Shown here one piece after another: positions 12,317 through 12,612 of a stretch of 12,612 nt of DNA. The notes under the pieces are model-generated. The model saw nothing but the letters and a program-made list of their open reading frames with translations. It did no database searches and was not told the DNA's origin. Position numbers and translations under genes: made by a program. The stretch covers positions 1 through 12,612 of the forward strand of contig QZKK01000132.1 in assembly GCA_003599475.1 (NCBI GenBank). The letters run 5' to 3'. Within the stretch, counting starts at the first letter, position 1. Every line of letters begins with the position of its first letter. Source of the DNA: Desulfobacteraceae bacterium (GTDB lineage: Bacteria > Desulfobacterota > Desulfobacteria > Desulfobacterales > SURF-15).

Positions 12317-12612
12317 CTAAACCGCGCAGGCGATCATCTCCATGATCTGCTCGGTTTCAAAGCCCTTCTGCTGGGCAGCCCCCGACCGGCAGGAGGCCGT
12401 GCACAGTCCGCACCCCTTGCAGAGAGTCGCTTCGATTTCGGCTTTCCCCGTCTTTTCGTTTATCCTCGGGGCATTGAAAGCGCAGAGCGATACGCAGGTT
12501 CCGCAGCCGCTGCACTTTGCGGTATCGAACAGCACCTCCATTTCCGGTCTTTTGATATGCAGGGCCCCGGTAGGACAAACCGCGGTGCAGGCGCCGCACT
12601 GAAAGCACTTCT
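12317..12612 (-). CDS. hdrA: HdrA-like iron-sulfur flavoprotein, C-terminal fragment cut by window edge
   Basis: Only the last ~98 residues are visible; the gene continues beyond the right edge. Three ferredoxin-type motifs occur in a row: CFQCGACTAVCP, CSGCGTCVSLCA and CKGCGLCTASCR. They are followed by a GFETEQIMEMI tail, which is the usual ending of HdrA-family proteins (heterodisulfide reductase subunit A, or QmoA/QmoB relatives) known as flavin-based electron-bifurcating hubs. The last two motifs lack the Pro that often follows the fourth Cys. An internal ATG at 12541 could make a 74-aa ferredoxin, but the frame is open through it with a further complete Fe-S motif upstream, so a longer protein is much more likely. 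The FAD domain, which would settle HdrA against another polyferredoxin, is outside the window. Gene context (MetF, MetV, NuoF) supports HdrA. Confidence 0.72.
   Translation of the reverse strand, partial: KCFQCGACTAVCPTGALHIKRPEMEVLFDTAKCSGCGTCVSLCAFNAPRINEKTGKAEIEATLCKGCGLCTASCRSGAAQQKGFETEQIMEMIACAV

Noticed and set aside
11100..12320. 406-residue plus-strand frame opposite the kinase
   Set aside because: Internal repeats in it mirror the PAS duplication, as expected of an antisense shadow; no family resemblance.
12317..12541. Stand-alone 74-residue ferredoxin
   Set aside because: The frame is open upstream of that ATG to the window edge and encodes another full Fe-S motif, so it is the tail of a larger protein.
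1..12612. CRISPR arrays, tRNA/rRNA genes, insertion sequences
   Set aside because: None seen; the tandem repeats present have 7- or 10-nt periods without spacers, and no transposase-like frame was found.

Overview
This window reads as a redox and one-carbon gene cluster from an anaerobic bacterium. It is most likely a Desulfobacterota (deltaproteobacterial) sulfate reducer or a related syntroph using the Wood-Ljungdahl methyl branch. That assignment rests on family content (MetF, MetV, HdrA, NuoE/NuoF and FdhA-like proteins beside a PAS kinase and an HTH-REC regulator) and on GC-rich coding sequence. It is inference, because no database search was possible. All nine genes I can support lie on the minus strand, so transcription runs from high to low coordinates.

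In transcription order the layout is as follows. 12612-12317: the C-terminal end of an HdrA-type iron-sulfur flavoprotein, cut by the window edge. 12164-9966: a soluble histidine kinase with four PAS domains, two of them a recent tandem duplicate. 9965-9697: an unusual AT-rich gap with dyads and repeats. 9696-9124: a regulator with a MerR/excisionase-type HTH placed before its receiver domain. 9105-8230: a divergent MetF paralogue. 8229-8129: a short gap filled with 7-nt and 10-nt tandem repeats. 8128-5456: an FdhA-like molybdopterin protein. 5455-4949: a NuoE-like protein. 4948-1820: a 1042-residue NuoF/GltD fusion. 1818-1165: MetV. 1164-1023: a gap with a REP-like palindrome and a 7-nt tandem repeat. 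1022-135: a canonical MetF. The genes from the FdhA-like protein to MetV are packed with 0-1 nt between them.

The most interesting reading is that the FdhA-like, NuoE, NuoF/GltD, MetV and MetF products form one NAD(H)-linked methylene-tetrahydrofolate reductase assembly. It would be analogous in logic to the MetFV/HdrABC/MvhD arrangement of acetogens but with different electron-input modules. The FdhA-like protein keeps its Fe-S and molybdopterin domains, yet the residues that carry out formate oxidation (Cys/Sec, His, Arg) appear as Ser, Gly and Ala. It is therefore probably not a formate dehydrogenase, and may instead be an electron conduit or act on another substrate. The second MetF has lost a folate-contacting Gln. 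The sensor kinase and regulator upstream are plausible controllers of the cluster.
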